A stretch of 64,000 nucleotides of DNA from Cohnella sp. SGD-V74 (GTDB lineage Bacteria; Bacillota; Bacilli; Paenibacillales; Paenibacillaceae), in contig NZ_PVYW01000013.1 in assembly GCF_003001675.1 (NCBI RefSeq), positions 62,001 through 126,000 of the forward strand, in the 5' to 3' direction. Below, piece by piece: positions 47,429-55,328 of this stretch. Position numbers and translations under genes: made by a program. Under the pieces are notes generated by a model. It had not been told where the DNA came from, did no database searches, and worked only from the letters and a program-made list of their open reading frames with translations. Each line of letters begins with the position of its first letter. Position 1 is the first letter of the stretch.

Positions 47429-48520
47429 TTATTTGTCTTGTCCCGTTACGATCCGGGTAAACTTCTTGATGATCTCGTCCTTGTTCTGGGAAGCCCAGTC
47501 GAAGTCGTAATCCACCAGCTTAATGTCCTTGGAAGCCGGAATGCCCTGCGTTTCGTTGGCGTCCGTTCTGACCGGACGGCGCTTGAACTCCTTCTGGAGC
47601 ATATCCTGCACGTCCTTGCTCACGGCGAAGTCGACGAACGCCTTCGCGTTCTCCATGTTCTTGGCGCTCTTGATGACCGCAAGCCCGTCCGGAACGGCCG
47701 AAGTGCCTTCCACCGGATAGATGATGCCAACGTTCGCGCCGCCCTCGAGGTTGCGCAGCGCGGCTTCCTCCAGCGTGACGCCGAGCGTGAATTCCTTGTC
47801 GGCCACGCCCTTGTAGACCATCGAAGAGCCGCTCAGCATTTTGCCGTCCAGATTGTCCAGGAAGCTCTTCACGAACTCCCAGCCTTGGCCGTCGTCCCGT
47901 CCGAACGCCGACAGGAACGTCACGATCTGCGTGAAGGAGGAACCTGATTTCGCCGGATCGGCGAAGGCGATCTTGCCCTTCCATTTCGGGTCGAGCAGAT
48001 CCTGCCAGCCTTTCGGCTCCTCGCCCTCTTTCACGAGGTCCTTGTTGTACATAATGATCATAGGAAGCGCCGAGAACGGCGTAAAATGATTCGCGCTGTC
48101 CTTGTAGGCATCGCCGATATTCGCCGATTCCGTCGTCTCGTAGACTTCGAAATATTGGCCGTATGCGGCCAGGGACTCGGCTCCGCCTCCGAAGAAGACG
48201 TCGCCCAGCGGATTGTTCTCTTCCGCTTGCACGCGTTTGAGCAGTTCGCCGGTTCCTCCGGAGATCAGCTCGACCTCGATGCCCGTGCGCGTCTGGAACT
48301 CTTTCAGAATCGGGTTGTTGATCTCCGCCTGGTTAGGAGAATAGATCGTCACCTTGCCGCTCAGCTTTGCCGCGCCTTCCGAACTCGCGCTGCTCGCGGA
48401 TTCGGGCGCTTTGCTCGCCTCGGAGCTTGCGCTCGGTTTCGAATCGTTAGAGCCGCATCCTGCCAACAAGCCGACCGACAGCGCTGTCGCGACCGCGCCG
48501 GCGTACCATTTCTTTCTCAT
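47429..48520 (-). CDS. FutA/AfuA-family binding lipoprotein, probably not for iron
   Basis: A 363-residue lipoprotein. The lipobox is LLAGC (Cys about 22), followed by a Ser/Ala-rich linker. The binding domain contains VTIYSPNQAEINNPILKEFQ, LISGGTGELLKRVQAE and GDVFFGGGAESL. The adjacent tyrosine pair that coordinates Fe(III) in classical FbpA proteins is absent (no YY anywhere). AfuA and the S. aureus sensor HptA belong to the same broad family and bind hexose phosphates or phosphate. There is no Fur box upstream. I infer a phosphorylated sugar ligand. Confidence 0.82.
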   Translation of the reverse strand: MRKKWYAGAVATALSVGLLAGCGSNDSKPSASSEASKAPESASSASSEGAAKLSGKVTIYSPNQAEINNPILKEFQTRTGIEVELISGGTGELLKRVQAEENNPLGDVFFGGGAESLAAYGQYFEVYETTESANIGDAYKDSANHFTPFSALPMIIMYNKDLVKEGEEPKGWQDLLDPKWKGKIAFADPAKSGSSFTQIVTFLSAFGRDDGQGWEFVKSFLDNLDGKMLSGSSMVYKGVADKEFTLGVTLEEAALRNLEGGANVGIIYPVEGTSAVPDGLAVIKSAKNMENAKAFVDFAVSKDVQDMLQKEFKRRPVRTDANETQGIPASKDIKLVDYDFDWASQNKDEIIKKFTRIVTGQDK

Positions 48521-48563
48521 ATCGGACCCCTCCTCAATATCGTGTCCCGCTTGGGATAGCTCT

Positions 48564-48593
48564 ACTATACAAGCCCCCTGGCAGCGCTCTCAA
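48564..48593 (-). promoter_or_regulatory. Putative promoter of the AfuA-like transporter genes
   Basis: On the minus strand TTGAGA (48588-48593), an 18-nt spacer and TATAGT (48564-48569). No Fur box is visible in this region. Confidence 0.45.
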
Positions 48594-48615
48594 TGCGACA
48601 AAATTGCAGGATCGT

Positions 48616-50634
48616 TTAATATTTTGCCGCGATCGCCGCCAGAGATTGCTGCAAATCTTTCGACACTTCCGTCAGCCGATCCGCCAGCTCCACCAGATTG
48701 GCGCTCACTTTCAGCTGCTCGGCGCCGAGCGAAGCGACCTGCTCGCTGTAGGCGGACGATTGCTCCGAAGTCGCGCCGACTTCGCCGATCGCGTCGCCCA
48801 GCGTCCGCTGCGCTTCGGCCAGCTCTGCCCGGACTGCGGCCATGTCGGCAAGCTGCCCTCGGAACCCGTCCATTCGCCGGCTTACCTCTTCGAATATCGC
48901 TTCCGACTGCTTGGCCGCTTCCAGTTGAGCGAGGAATAGCGGCTGCGCTTCGGCCAACAGAGCGCCGGTCTCTCCCGCTTCCCGTTCGACCGCGTCGGTC
49001 ACACGCCCCGCTTCGTCGATCGAACCTTTCGAGTGTTGGGCAAGCATGCGGATTTCATCGGCGATGACCGAGAAGCCCCTTCCCGTCTCCCCCGTTGAGC
49101 GAGCGGACTCGATCGACGCGTTGAGAGCGAGAATATTCGTCTGCTTGGACAGGTTCTCCAGCATCTCGAGAATGCCGCGAATATGGCTCGCGCTCTCTTC
49201 GAAGCGCGCCGCTCTCACGGCCAGGGAACGAACGATCGCCTCCGCTTCCCCCGTCTTGCCCGCCAGCTCGCGCATATACTGGGTTCCCCGCGCGCTCACG
49301 GACAACACTTCCTCCGCCGACCGTTCCATTGCTTGGCTGGATTCCTCGACTTGCCGCATGCTCTCTTCGATGCCCTGCGCCTGAAGCATGCCGCGCTCGG
49401 CCTCCACCGCCAGATTCGACGCGCCCTGGGCGATATGCTCGGTGGCGGTCGCAATCTCCTGCGCGGACGATTCGGTCTGCTTCGAAGACAACGACAAACT
49501 AAGCGCATGCTCGTTCAGGCGGTCCGCGGAACCGCGGGTCCGGCCGACAAGCGCGCTTAGTTTGTCCATCATTTCGTTATAGCCGTCTCCGAGCTGGCCG
49601 ATCTCGTCCTTCCGGCCAGTCGGCATGCGGCCGGTCAAGTCTCCTTCGCCGCTCAGCTTCATAAGCCGGCTGAGCTTCACGATCGGCTTGCTGATCATGC
49701 GCGAGAGCAGATAGCCCGCTGCGCCGGCCAGTCCGAGCGACAGCGCCGCGACGATCAGCGTCATGCGAAACAGCTTGTCCACCGCCTCCAGCAGAACCGA
49801 TACCGGAGTCATGGAGACCAGCTGCCAGCCGACGCCCGGCATCCGGCGCTGCACGACCAGCTGCTCCGATCCGCCCGCCTCTTGGCGGTACTCCGCCGCT
49901 ACGGTCTCCGCGGTCTCTCCCGTTTCGTAGCGCGCGCCCAGTCCATCCTCCTGCGTATCCGCGAATACCCGCTCTTCGGAATCGGCCAGCAGCGCCCGGC
50001 CCGCTCCGCTGTCCAGCAGCTCGGCGAGCAAGTCGTCGATCAGCGCCGCCTTCAGCTCGATGAGCAGCACCATGCTCTGGCCGCCCGTCGCGGCCGCATC
50101 GACTTTCCGCGCGAGAGTGAATACCGGCTCCTTCGCGACTCCGGTCTGTCCGGCGGCGGCGACCGGCATCCAGATTGTCTGGCTTCCGGAAGCCCAGATG
50201 TGCCGGTACCAATCCGAATTCCGCTGCTCCTCGGTGAAGCTGAAGGTCACGGTCGAAATCGAGCGTCCGCCCTCCGCCTCCGGAAGCAAATAGAGGGCGC
50301 TGATTCCCGGATTGGCGTACGTGTAGCTGTTCAGCTTATCCGAGATCGTCTGCCCCGCTTCCAATCTCGTCTTATGGTCGCCGCTCGTTGCCATCGCGGC
50401 CAGTCGGCTTCCGATATCCGGATCGCCCGCGATCTGCTTGACCAGCTGTTCGTAAAATCGAAACCACAATTCCAGCTTGTCGCCCGTCTGTCCGACCGCC
50501 GTCGTCGCGGACTGCGCGGCCTGCTTCTTCACCGCGTCCGCCGAAATCACGTATGAAGCGAATCCTACCGCCCCGACGGCCAACACGATGCAGCAGACGA
50601 AGCTGGCGAACAATTTGACGCCGATCGATCTCAT
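48616..50634 (-). CDS. Methyl-accepting chemotaxis protein
   Basis: A 672-residue chemoreceptor. An N-terminal helix (about 8-30), an extracellular double-Cache-like domain (about 35-285, with FTLARKVDAAATGGQSMVLLIEL in parts), a second helix (near 290-312) and HAMP (about 315-370) precede the signalling coiled coil. The tip reads LSKQTNILALNASIESARSTGETGRGFSVIADEIRMLAQHS in parts, the usual MCP hairpin. It lies between the response regulator and AfuA-like genes, so it probably steers cells toward the same nutrient. ATG at 50634 follows ACGGAGGG. Confidence 0.93.
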   Translation of the reverse strand: MRSIGVKLFASFVCCIVLAVGAVGFASYVISADAVKKQAAQSATTAVGQTGDKLELWFRFYEQLVKQIAGDPDIGSRLAAMATSGDHKTRLEAGQTISDKLNSYTYANPGISALYLLPEAEGGRSISTVTFSFTEEQRNSDWYRHIWASGSQTIWMPVAAAGQTGVAKEPVFTLARKVDAAATGGQSMVLLIELKAALIDDLLAELLDSGAGRALLADSEERVFADTQEDGLGARYETGETAETVAAEYRQEAGGSEQLVVQRRMPGVGWQLVSMTPVSVLLEAVDKLFRMTLIVAALSLGLAGAAGYLLSRMISKPIVKLSRLMKLSGEGDLTGRMPTGRKDEIGQLGDGYNEMMDKLSALVGRTRGSADRLNEHALSLSLSSKQTESSAQEIATATEHIAQGASNLAVEAERGMLQAQGIEESMRQVEESSQAMERSAEEVLSVSARGTQYMRELAGKTGEAEAIVRSLAVRAARFEESASHIRGILEMLENLSKQTNILALNASIESARSTGETGRGFSVIADEIRMLAQHSKGSIDEAGRVTDAVEREAGETGALLAEAQPLFLAQLEAAKQSEAIFEEVSRRMDGFRGQLADMAAVRAELAEAQRTLGDAIGEVGATSEQSSAYSEQVASLGAEQLKVSANLVELADRLTEVSKDLQQSLAAIAAKY

Positions 50635-50763
50635 CTTGATTTTCCCTCCGTTTACTCGCAGTGTTGCGGTTCGCCAGAAGTATAGACGGGGCCGCCGGCG
50701 CGGGCAACGGGAGAAAATTGCATAATGGTCGATTATTTTATCACTCGGAACGACGTCGGACAG

Positions 50764-52002
50764 TTAACCGATGCCGAACCTGCTTCGGTATTCGGATGGC
50801 GTGTCTCCGGTATATTTGCGGAAAATTTGGCTGAAATAACGGGAATCCTGATAGCCGACCGCCAGCGCGATCTCGTACACCTTCTCGTCGGGGCGCAGCA
50901 GCAGCTCCTTGGCCTTCTCCATGCGCAGCTGCGTCAAGTATTCCACGAAGCTGACTCCCGTCTGCTTCTTGAACAGGCGGCTGAAGTTGCTCTCGCTCAT
51001 CGGAATCGAGGCCGCTATCTCCTGCAGCGAGATGTCTTCCTGATAGTGCTCCTCGATATACCGGATCGTCTCGCGCAGCTCCGATTTCAATCGCTCGATA
51101 TTCGGCAGCTCCGTTAATCGCGTCGCCGGACTCGGAGCGATCCCCGTGTGCGCGGCTAGCCTTCGCTCCGCTTCCTCGTAGGCGGAGGACAGCTCGTCCA
51201 GGGAACGGCGCGGCTCGCTCCAGGCAGTCAACAAACCGTCCCGGCTCCCCAAGGAAGAGCCGAGCTCCGCGGCAAGCGCAGTCCACTCCTCTTGCGGCGC
51301 CCCTTCGCCGAGCAGAACGGCCAGCTTGTCCAGCACGCGGGCAAACGTAAACTCCGTCTCGTACAGCCGATCCTCCACCGCCGCCAGCCGTTTCTTCTCC
51401 TCGGCCCCCCGAGCGCGGCGATCGAGCTCCACGATCGCGACGCGATATGCGCCGAGCGCCAGCGCCTGCTCCCCGAGAAGCTCCTGGAACAGCTCCCGTT
51501 CCTTGTCTCCCGCGCTGTCCATCAACAGATCGTAGAACAGCTTGCTCGCGACGATCGTGCCGCTGTCCCTGAACCGGGTCTGGCTCAGCAGCCGCTCAAC
51601 GTGATTGCCGGCGCGGCGCTTGCGCACCTTGTCTCCGACCCTGCGGATTACCTGCATCAGCTCGTCCGGGTTGGTCGGCTTCAGGACGTAATCGGCCGAC
51701 CCGATTTTGAGCGCCCGCTGAGCGTAAGCGAACTCGTCGAATCCCGTCAGGAAGACGATCTCCACCTCCGGCAGCATCCGAACCGCCTGCTGCGCCATCT
51801 CCAGCCCGTCCATGCCGGGCATGCGGATGTCCGTCAGGATGACGTCCGGCCTCGTCTTCTCCAGCAGCGGCAGCGCGGCTCCTCCGCTGTCCGCTTCGGC
51901 GACGATCTCGCATTGCAGCTCCTCCCACGGGATCGTGGACTTCAGTCCTTCCCGCACCAGCCATTCGTCCTCAACGATCATTAGCTTGATCAAGTTCCTC
52001 AC
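50764..52002 (-). CDS. YesN-type AraC response regulator
   Basis: A 412-residue regulator. The receiver (1-125) has IVEDEWLVREGL, Asp in VILTDIRMPGMDG and Lys in YVLKPTNPDEL. A helical middle region and the AraC domain (about 310-412; IAASIPMSESNFSRLFKKQT and VGYQDSRYFSQIFRKYTG) follow. The GTG at 52002 overlaps the histidine kinase gene by 32 nt. It resembles HptR, the hexose-phosphate response regulator of Staphylococcus, in architecture. The target is expected to be the AfuA-like transporter. Confidence 0.92.
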   Translation of the reverse strand: MRNLIKLMIVEDEWLVREGLKSTIPWEELQCEIVAEADSGGAALPLLEKTRPDVILTDIRMPGMDGLEMAQQAVRMLPEVEIVFLTGFDEFAYAQRALKIGSADYVLKPTNPDELMQVIRRVGDKVRKRRAGNHVERLLSQTRFRDSGTIVASKLFYDLLMDSAGDKERELFQELLGEQALALGAYRVAIVELDRRARGAEEKKRLAAVEDRLYETEFTFARVLDKLAVLLGEGAPQEEWTALAAELGSSLGSRDGLLTAWSEPRRSLDELSSAYEEAERRLAAHTGIAPSPATRLTELPNIERLKSELRETIRYIEEHYQEDISLQEIAASIPMSESNFSRLFKKQTGVSFVEYLTQLRMEKAKELLLRPDEKVYEIALAVGYQDSRYFSQIFRKYTGDTPSEYRSRFGIG

Positions 52003-53794
52003 CCGCGCTCTCTCTTATCGGAATAATGACTTTGACGACCGTTCCCGCTCCGGGTTCGCTGCGAAGGCTCAGCCCCGCCTCTTCTCCGAAATACAGGTCC
52101 AGCCGCTTGCGCAAATTGCCCAGCCCGATCGCCGTGTTGCCCGATTTCGACGAATGGTAGACGCTGCCGGATTCCAGCTGCTTTAGCTGATCTTCGCTCA
52201 TGCCCGCTCCGTCGTCGGCTACCGTGAAGACGACCTTGTCCTGCTCCTTGCGGCATTCGATCCGCAGCGTCCCCATTCCCTCTTTCATCTCCAAGCCGTG
52301 CGTAATGGCATTCTCGACGAGCGGCTGAATGAGCAGCTTAAGCGTATAGTAGGACAGCACCTCGTCGTCGACCTCGACGACGACGTTCAGCTTGTCCCGG
52401 TAGCGCATCTTCTGCAGCAGCAAGTAATTGCGGATCTGCTGCATATCCTCCTCTATGGTAATGAAGGGTTGCCCTTTGCGAATGCTGAACCGCAGCAGCT
52501 CGCCCAGCGAGAGCACCGTCCGGCTGATGTCGTCGATCTTGTGAATGCGCGCCATCCAGTTGATCGAATCCAGCACGTTGTACAGAAAATGCGGGTTAAA
52601 CTGAGCCTGTATCGCCTTAAGCTCGGCCTCCTGCACGCGAATCTGCTTCTGGTAGTCCTGCTCGATCAACGTGTGCAGCTGCGCGACCATTTTGTTAAAG
52701 CTCCGGCCCAACTGGCCGACCTCGTCGTCGTACTGGGTAGGGAAGGTAACGTTCAGATTCCCCGTCTCCGCCTGGCGCATCAAGCCTCCCAGCTTCCTGA
52801 GCGGCCTCGTCACGTTGACCGACAGTACGACCGCCAGCCAGATGGACAAGACGATGCCCGCGATCATGATCAGCAGCGTCAGATTGCGGATAACGGCTCC
52901 GTCCTTCGTGAGGGAGCTGACGGGAACGACGGAGATCAGCTTGAACCCGGTCACCTGGGACGTATCGTAGACGACCATCTGCGCCTCGCCCTCCGCGTCC
53001 GTCGTGCGAAAATAGCCCTTCGTTCCCTTGGATACGCGCGACGCGAAAGCTTCCGTCAGCTTGGCGCCGACCTGATGCTTGGAAGGGGAGCTGGAGATGA
53101 CGTATCCGTTCCGATCCGACAGATACATCTGACCGCCCGGAATCTGCTGCGCTTTATTGTACTTGTCGGCCGCTTCGGCTTCCCCGATGTCGATGACGAC
53201 GTAGCCGAGCGGCTCGTTCGAATTGATGTCCCGGATCTGCCTTCCCGCGCTGAGCACGACGCCGAAGTCCTCCGTCTTCTTCATCGCGTAGTGGGTGTCC
53301 CAGACGACATTCCCTCCTGACAGGCGGGCGATGCGGAACAACCCCCAGTTTTCGTTGTACTCGTTATACTCCCTGGGCAGCAGCTCGCCGGTGAAGTACC
53401 GGTCCCCGTTCGTTCCCAGCAAGTAAATCTGAATATCCCAATTTTTGAACCCGATGAACGATTCCAGAATGGCCTGTATCCGTTTCTCGTCCCGGTGCTT
53501 CTCCTCCGGCCCGCGGTTTCCGTCCTTGGCGAGAACCTCCTGCACCTGTTCGTTCCCGTAGATGTACATGGACAGCTGCTCGATGTCCTGAACGAAATAA
53601 TCGATGCTGTAGTTGACCTGGGACAGGCTCTCCAGCAGCGTCTGGCAAACCTTGTCCAAAATCATGCGCGAAGATTGGGAATAAGAGAACGCTCCCAAAA
53701 CGCCGAGCGGAATGATGGCCAGAAGCAGGAAAAAGATTATCAGCTTGTGCTTCAGCTGCATTCCGAGCAAATACGCTCGCCATTTCGACGGCAT
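51971..53794 (-). CDS. YesM-type sensor histidine kinase
   Basis: A 607-residue membrane kinase. Helices near 17-37 and 295-318 enclose an extracellular Cache-like domain (TDYFVQDIEQLSMYIYGNEQ-like start). HAMP (about 320-370) leads to the His-containing LKAIQAQFNPHFLYNVLDSI, then PLVENAITHGLE (N box), VADDGAGM and GLGNLRKRLDLYFG. ATG at 53794 has GGGAGGGGG 7 nt upstream. It is the first gene of the eight-gene cluster. The sensed ligand is inferred to be that of the neighbouring transporter. Confidence 0.92.
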   Translation of the reverse strand: MPSKWRAYLLGMQLKHKLIIFFLLLAIIPLGVLGAFSYSQSSRMILDKVCQTLLESLSQVNYSIDYFVQDIEQLSMYIYGNEQVQEVLAKDGNRGPEEKHRDEKRIQAILESFIGFKNWDIQIYLLGTNGDRYFTGELLPREYNEYNENWGLFRIARLSGGNVVWDTHYAMKKTEDFGVVLSAGRQIRDINSNEPLGYVVIDIGEAEAADKYNKAQQIPGGQMYLSDRNGYVISSSPSKHQVGAKLTEAFASRVSKGTKGYFRTTDAEGEAQMVVYDTSQVTGFKLISVVPVSSLTKDGAVIRNLTLLIMIAGIVLSIWLAVVLSVNVTRPLRKLGGLMRQAETGNLNVTFPTQYDDEVGQLGRSFNKMVAQLHTLIEQDYQKQIRVQEAELKAIQAQFNPHFLYNVLDSINWMARIHKIDDISRTVLSLGELLRFSIRKGQPFITIEEDMQQIRNYLLLQKMRYRDKLNVVVEVDDEVLSYYTLKLLIQPLVENAITHGLEMKEGMGTLRIECRKEQDKVVFTVADDGAGMSEDQLKQLESGSVYHSSKSGNTAIGLGNLRKRLDLYFGEEAGLSLRSEPGAGTVVKVIIPIRESAGEELDQANDR

Positions 53795-53959
53795 TCGACG
53801 CGCCCCCTCCCGTTTCACTCTTATACTAACGATTTCGCCGCCGATGGACAATGGAAATTGACTGTTGCGGTTTGACCTGGGATCCCTGCACAGCAAAAAC
53901 GACCTCGCGCACTCTGGGGCAGCGAAGCCGATTACTTTCCCCCCGGGAGGTAAACGCGG

Positions 53960-53999
53960 ATGACAACTTTTGTCATGGAGGCCACGTCTACAATATAGT
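53960..53999 (+). promoter_or_regulatory. Perfect dyad overlapping the methyltransferase promoter
   Basis: ATGACAACTTTTGTCAT (53960-53976) is a perfect 7-bp inverted repeat with a 3-nt centre. Its right arm contains the -35 TTGTCA (53970-53975), followed by an 18-nt spacer and TATAGT (53994-53999). This is a strong operator candidate. Confidence 0.65.
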
Positions 54000-54079
54000 T
54001 TGAACCAACTTCACGGCTGAGAGTATACCCGAACCGATAACCTGTCTGAATCCGACGAACTCTAGGAGTGATGATCGTA

Positions 54080-54691
54080 ATGGAAACCTATTGGAATCAC
54101 AATTCCGCCTTTCACGAAGAATTGGTCGCTAACGCCAAGGCGCGTGGCGGACAGGTTCTCGACATCGGGTGCGGCGAAGGCTTGCTGCTCCAACGCCTCG
54201 CGCCTATTGCGCATCAGGTAGTCGGGATCGAACCCGACCCGGCAGCCCTCGCTCGCGCGCAAAAACGACTTTCTTCAACTCCGAACGCAACGCTCATTAA
54301 CGAAGACTTCCTGGCCATGCCCGTTCCTTCCCCGGAGGAACGCTATTCTACCGTCACCTGCGTCGCCACTTTGCACCATATGGAGCTGAGAGCCGCGCTG
54401 TCGAAGATGCGTCAAGTTCTCGCACCCGGCGGGCAGCTTCTCGTAGTGGGTCTGGCAGCGAACAAGTCGATCATGGACTTTGTCGTCTCCGGCCTTCTCG
54501 TTCTCCCGATCCGCGTCATGGATCGGCTTCATGGCGGAGTACAGGAATCGGGCGTTCGGGTGGCGGCCCCCAAAGATTCTTTGAGCGAAATTCGCCAAGC
54601 GGCACGGGAGATCCTCCCGGGAGCGGTTATCCGGCGCCGTTTCTATTACCGCTACATGATCTCCTGGCAGAAACCGATGACCGATCGGTAA
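54080..54691 (+). CDS. Class I SAM-dependent methyltransferase
   Basis: A 203-residue Methyltransf_11/25-type enzyme. The SAM loop VLDIGCGEGLLLQRL (near 27-41), the acidic ribose-binding residue in VVGIEPDPAA and the post-II segment STVTCVATLHHMELRAAL are all present. A hydrophobic stretch (ANKSIMDFVVSGLLVLPIRV) follows motif III. ATG at 54080 is preferred because AGGAG lies 11 nt upstream; the ATG and GTG codons at 54068-54071 are too close to it. It is monocistronic behind a dyad operator. The substrate is not known. Confidence 0.88.
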   Translation: METYWNHNSAFHEELVANAKARGGQVLDIGCGEGLLLQRLAPIAHQVVGIEPDPAALARAQKRLSSTPNATLINEDFLAMPVPSPEERYSTVTCVATLHHMELRAALSKMRQVLAPGGQLLVVGLAANKSIMDFVVSGLLVLPIRVMDRLHGGVQESGVRVAAPKDSLSEIRQAAREILPGAVIRRRFYYRYMISWQKPMTDR

Positions 54692-54762
54692 CGAACTAGC
54701 TTGCAAGGAATCGGGCGGACGGCTTTAAGGATGGACGGAGGCGGACGGGCTCTATGGGGATC

Positions 54763-54790
54763 AAAAAAGCACCTGCAGTTGCAGGTGCTT
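54763..54790 (-). terminator. Minus-strand intrinsic terminator
   Basis: GCACCTGCA pairs perfectly with TGCAGGTGC around a 2-nt centre and is followed on the minus strand by TTTTTT. It lies 37 nt downstream of the TipAS-like fragment and probably served that gene. Confidence 0.8.
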
Positions 54791-54826
54791 CGACCGAATC
54801 GCGTGATTGGTTTTAACCGATTCGTA

Positions 54827-55093
54827 CTACACGCCATGGCTATGGCTATTCGGCGAATCTCTTGTTGATCGCGCCGGATCGGTCGATTTTAACCGTTCAT
54901 CGTTCACATACAGTTTCCCTAATCCTTTGAAAGCTTCGAGCGAATAGAAATGGGCCCCGCCGTTCAAAACCGATACCGATCGCTTATGGCCGATTAGGCC
55001 TCTTCGGAATCCGGGCACTGGTCCGAACGGCGGCGAATTTTTTTCGTAAATGGCCGTCATTTCTTTCGACATTCCGGCTTGTTCTCCGTCCAT
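54827..55093 (-). pseudogene. Decayed fragment with TipAS-like C-terminus
   Basis: An 88-codon frame. The segment FYSLEAFKGLGKLYVNDER resembles the C-terminal end of the TipAS drug-binding domain of MerR regulators (Mta/TipAL), which typically reads FxGLGxLYVxDERFTxNID. Directly after DER the frame breaks; one frame over, the DNA continues KIDRSGAINKRFAE then a stop, as expected for the intact domain. No MerR helix-turn-helix is present. A perfect terminator follows. It looks like the remnant of a multidrug-responsive regulator beside a multidrug exporter. It could instead be a short unrelated protein. The 235 nt between this fragment and 55329 hold nothing I recognise. Confidence 0.4.
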
Positions 55094-55328
55094 ATTTTAA
55101 CTGACTATTGGCCTCAATCTATCTCTGTTTCGCCTTACCTGAGTCATCTGTCAATCCCTCAGCGTCTAACCGCAGATTTGTCTTGCAGTGCTTACATGCT
55201 GTTTTGGCTAGCTGAATCAAGCCAGCTATCTCTTCCAGCTCCTTATCTGCTGTTCACTCAGGTACGCCGAAATCGGGAAACAAAGACTTCCGGTAACCGC
55301 AATGCGGAATCAGGATGCCCCTTGAAGT

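Noticed and set aside
47429..48520. Annotation as a ferric-iron-binding FbpA
   Set aside because: No adjacent tyrosine pair and no Fur box; sugar-sensing neighbours favour the AfuA/HptA side of the family.
54014..54060. THI-box-like sequence GGCTGAGAGTATACCCGAAC upstream of the methyltransferase, suggesting a TPP riboswitch
   Set aside because: The conserved GGGG start and the GCG-GGGA end of TPP riboswitches are missing, the flanking AGTTTG arm overlaps the -10 element, and the gene has no link to thiamine.
55094..55328. Lower-GC gap between the TipAS-like fragment and bmrD, checked for a mobile element
   Set aside because: No terminal inverted repeats, direct target repeats or transposase fragments were seen.
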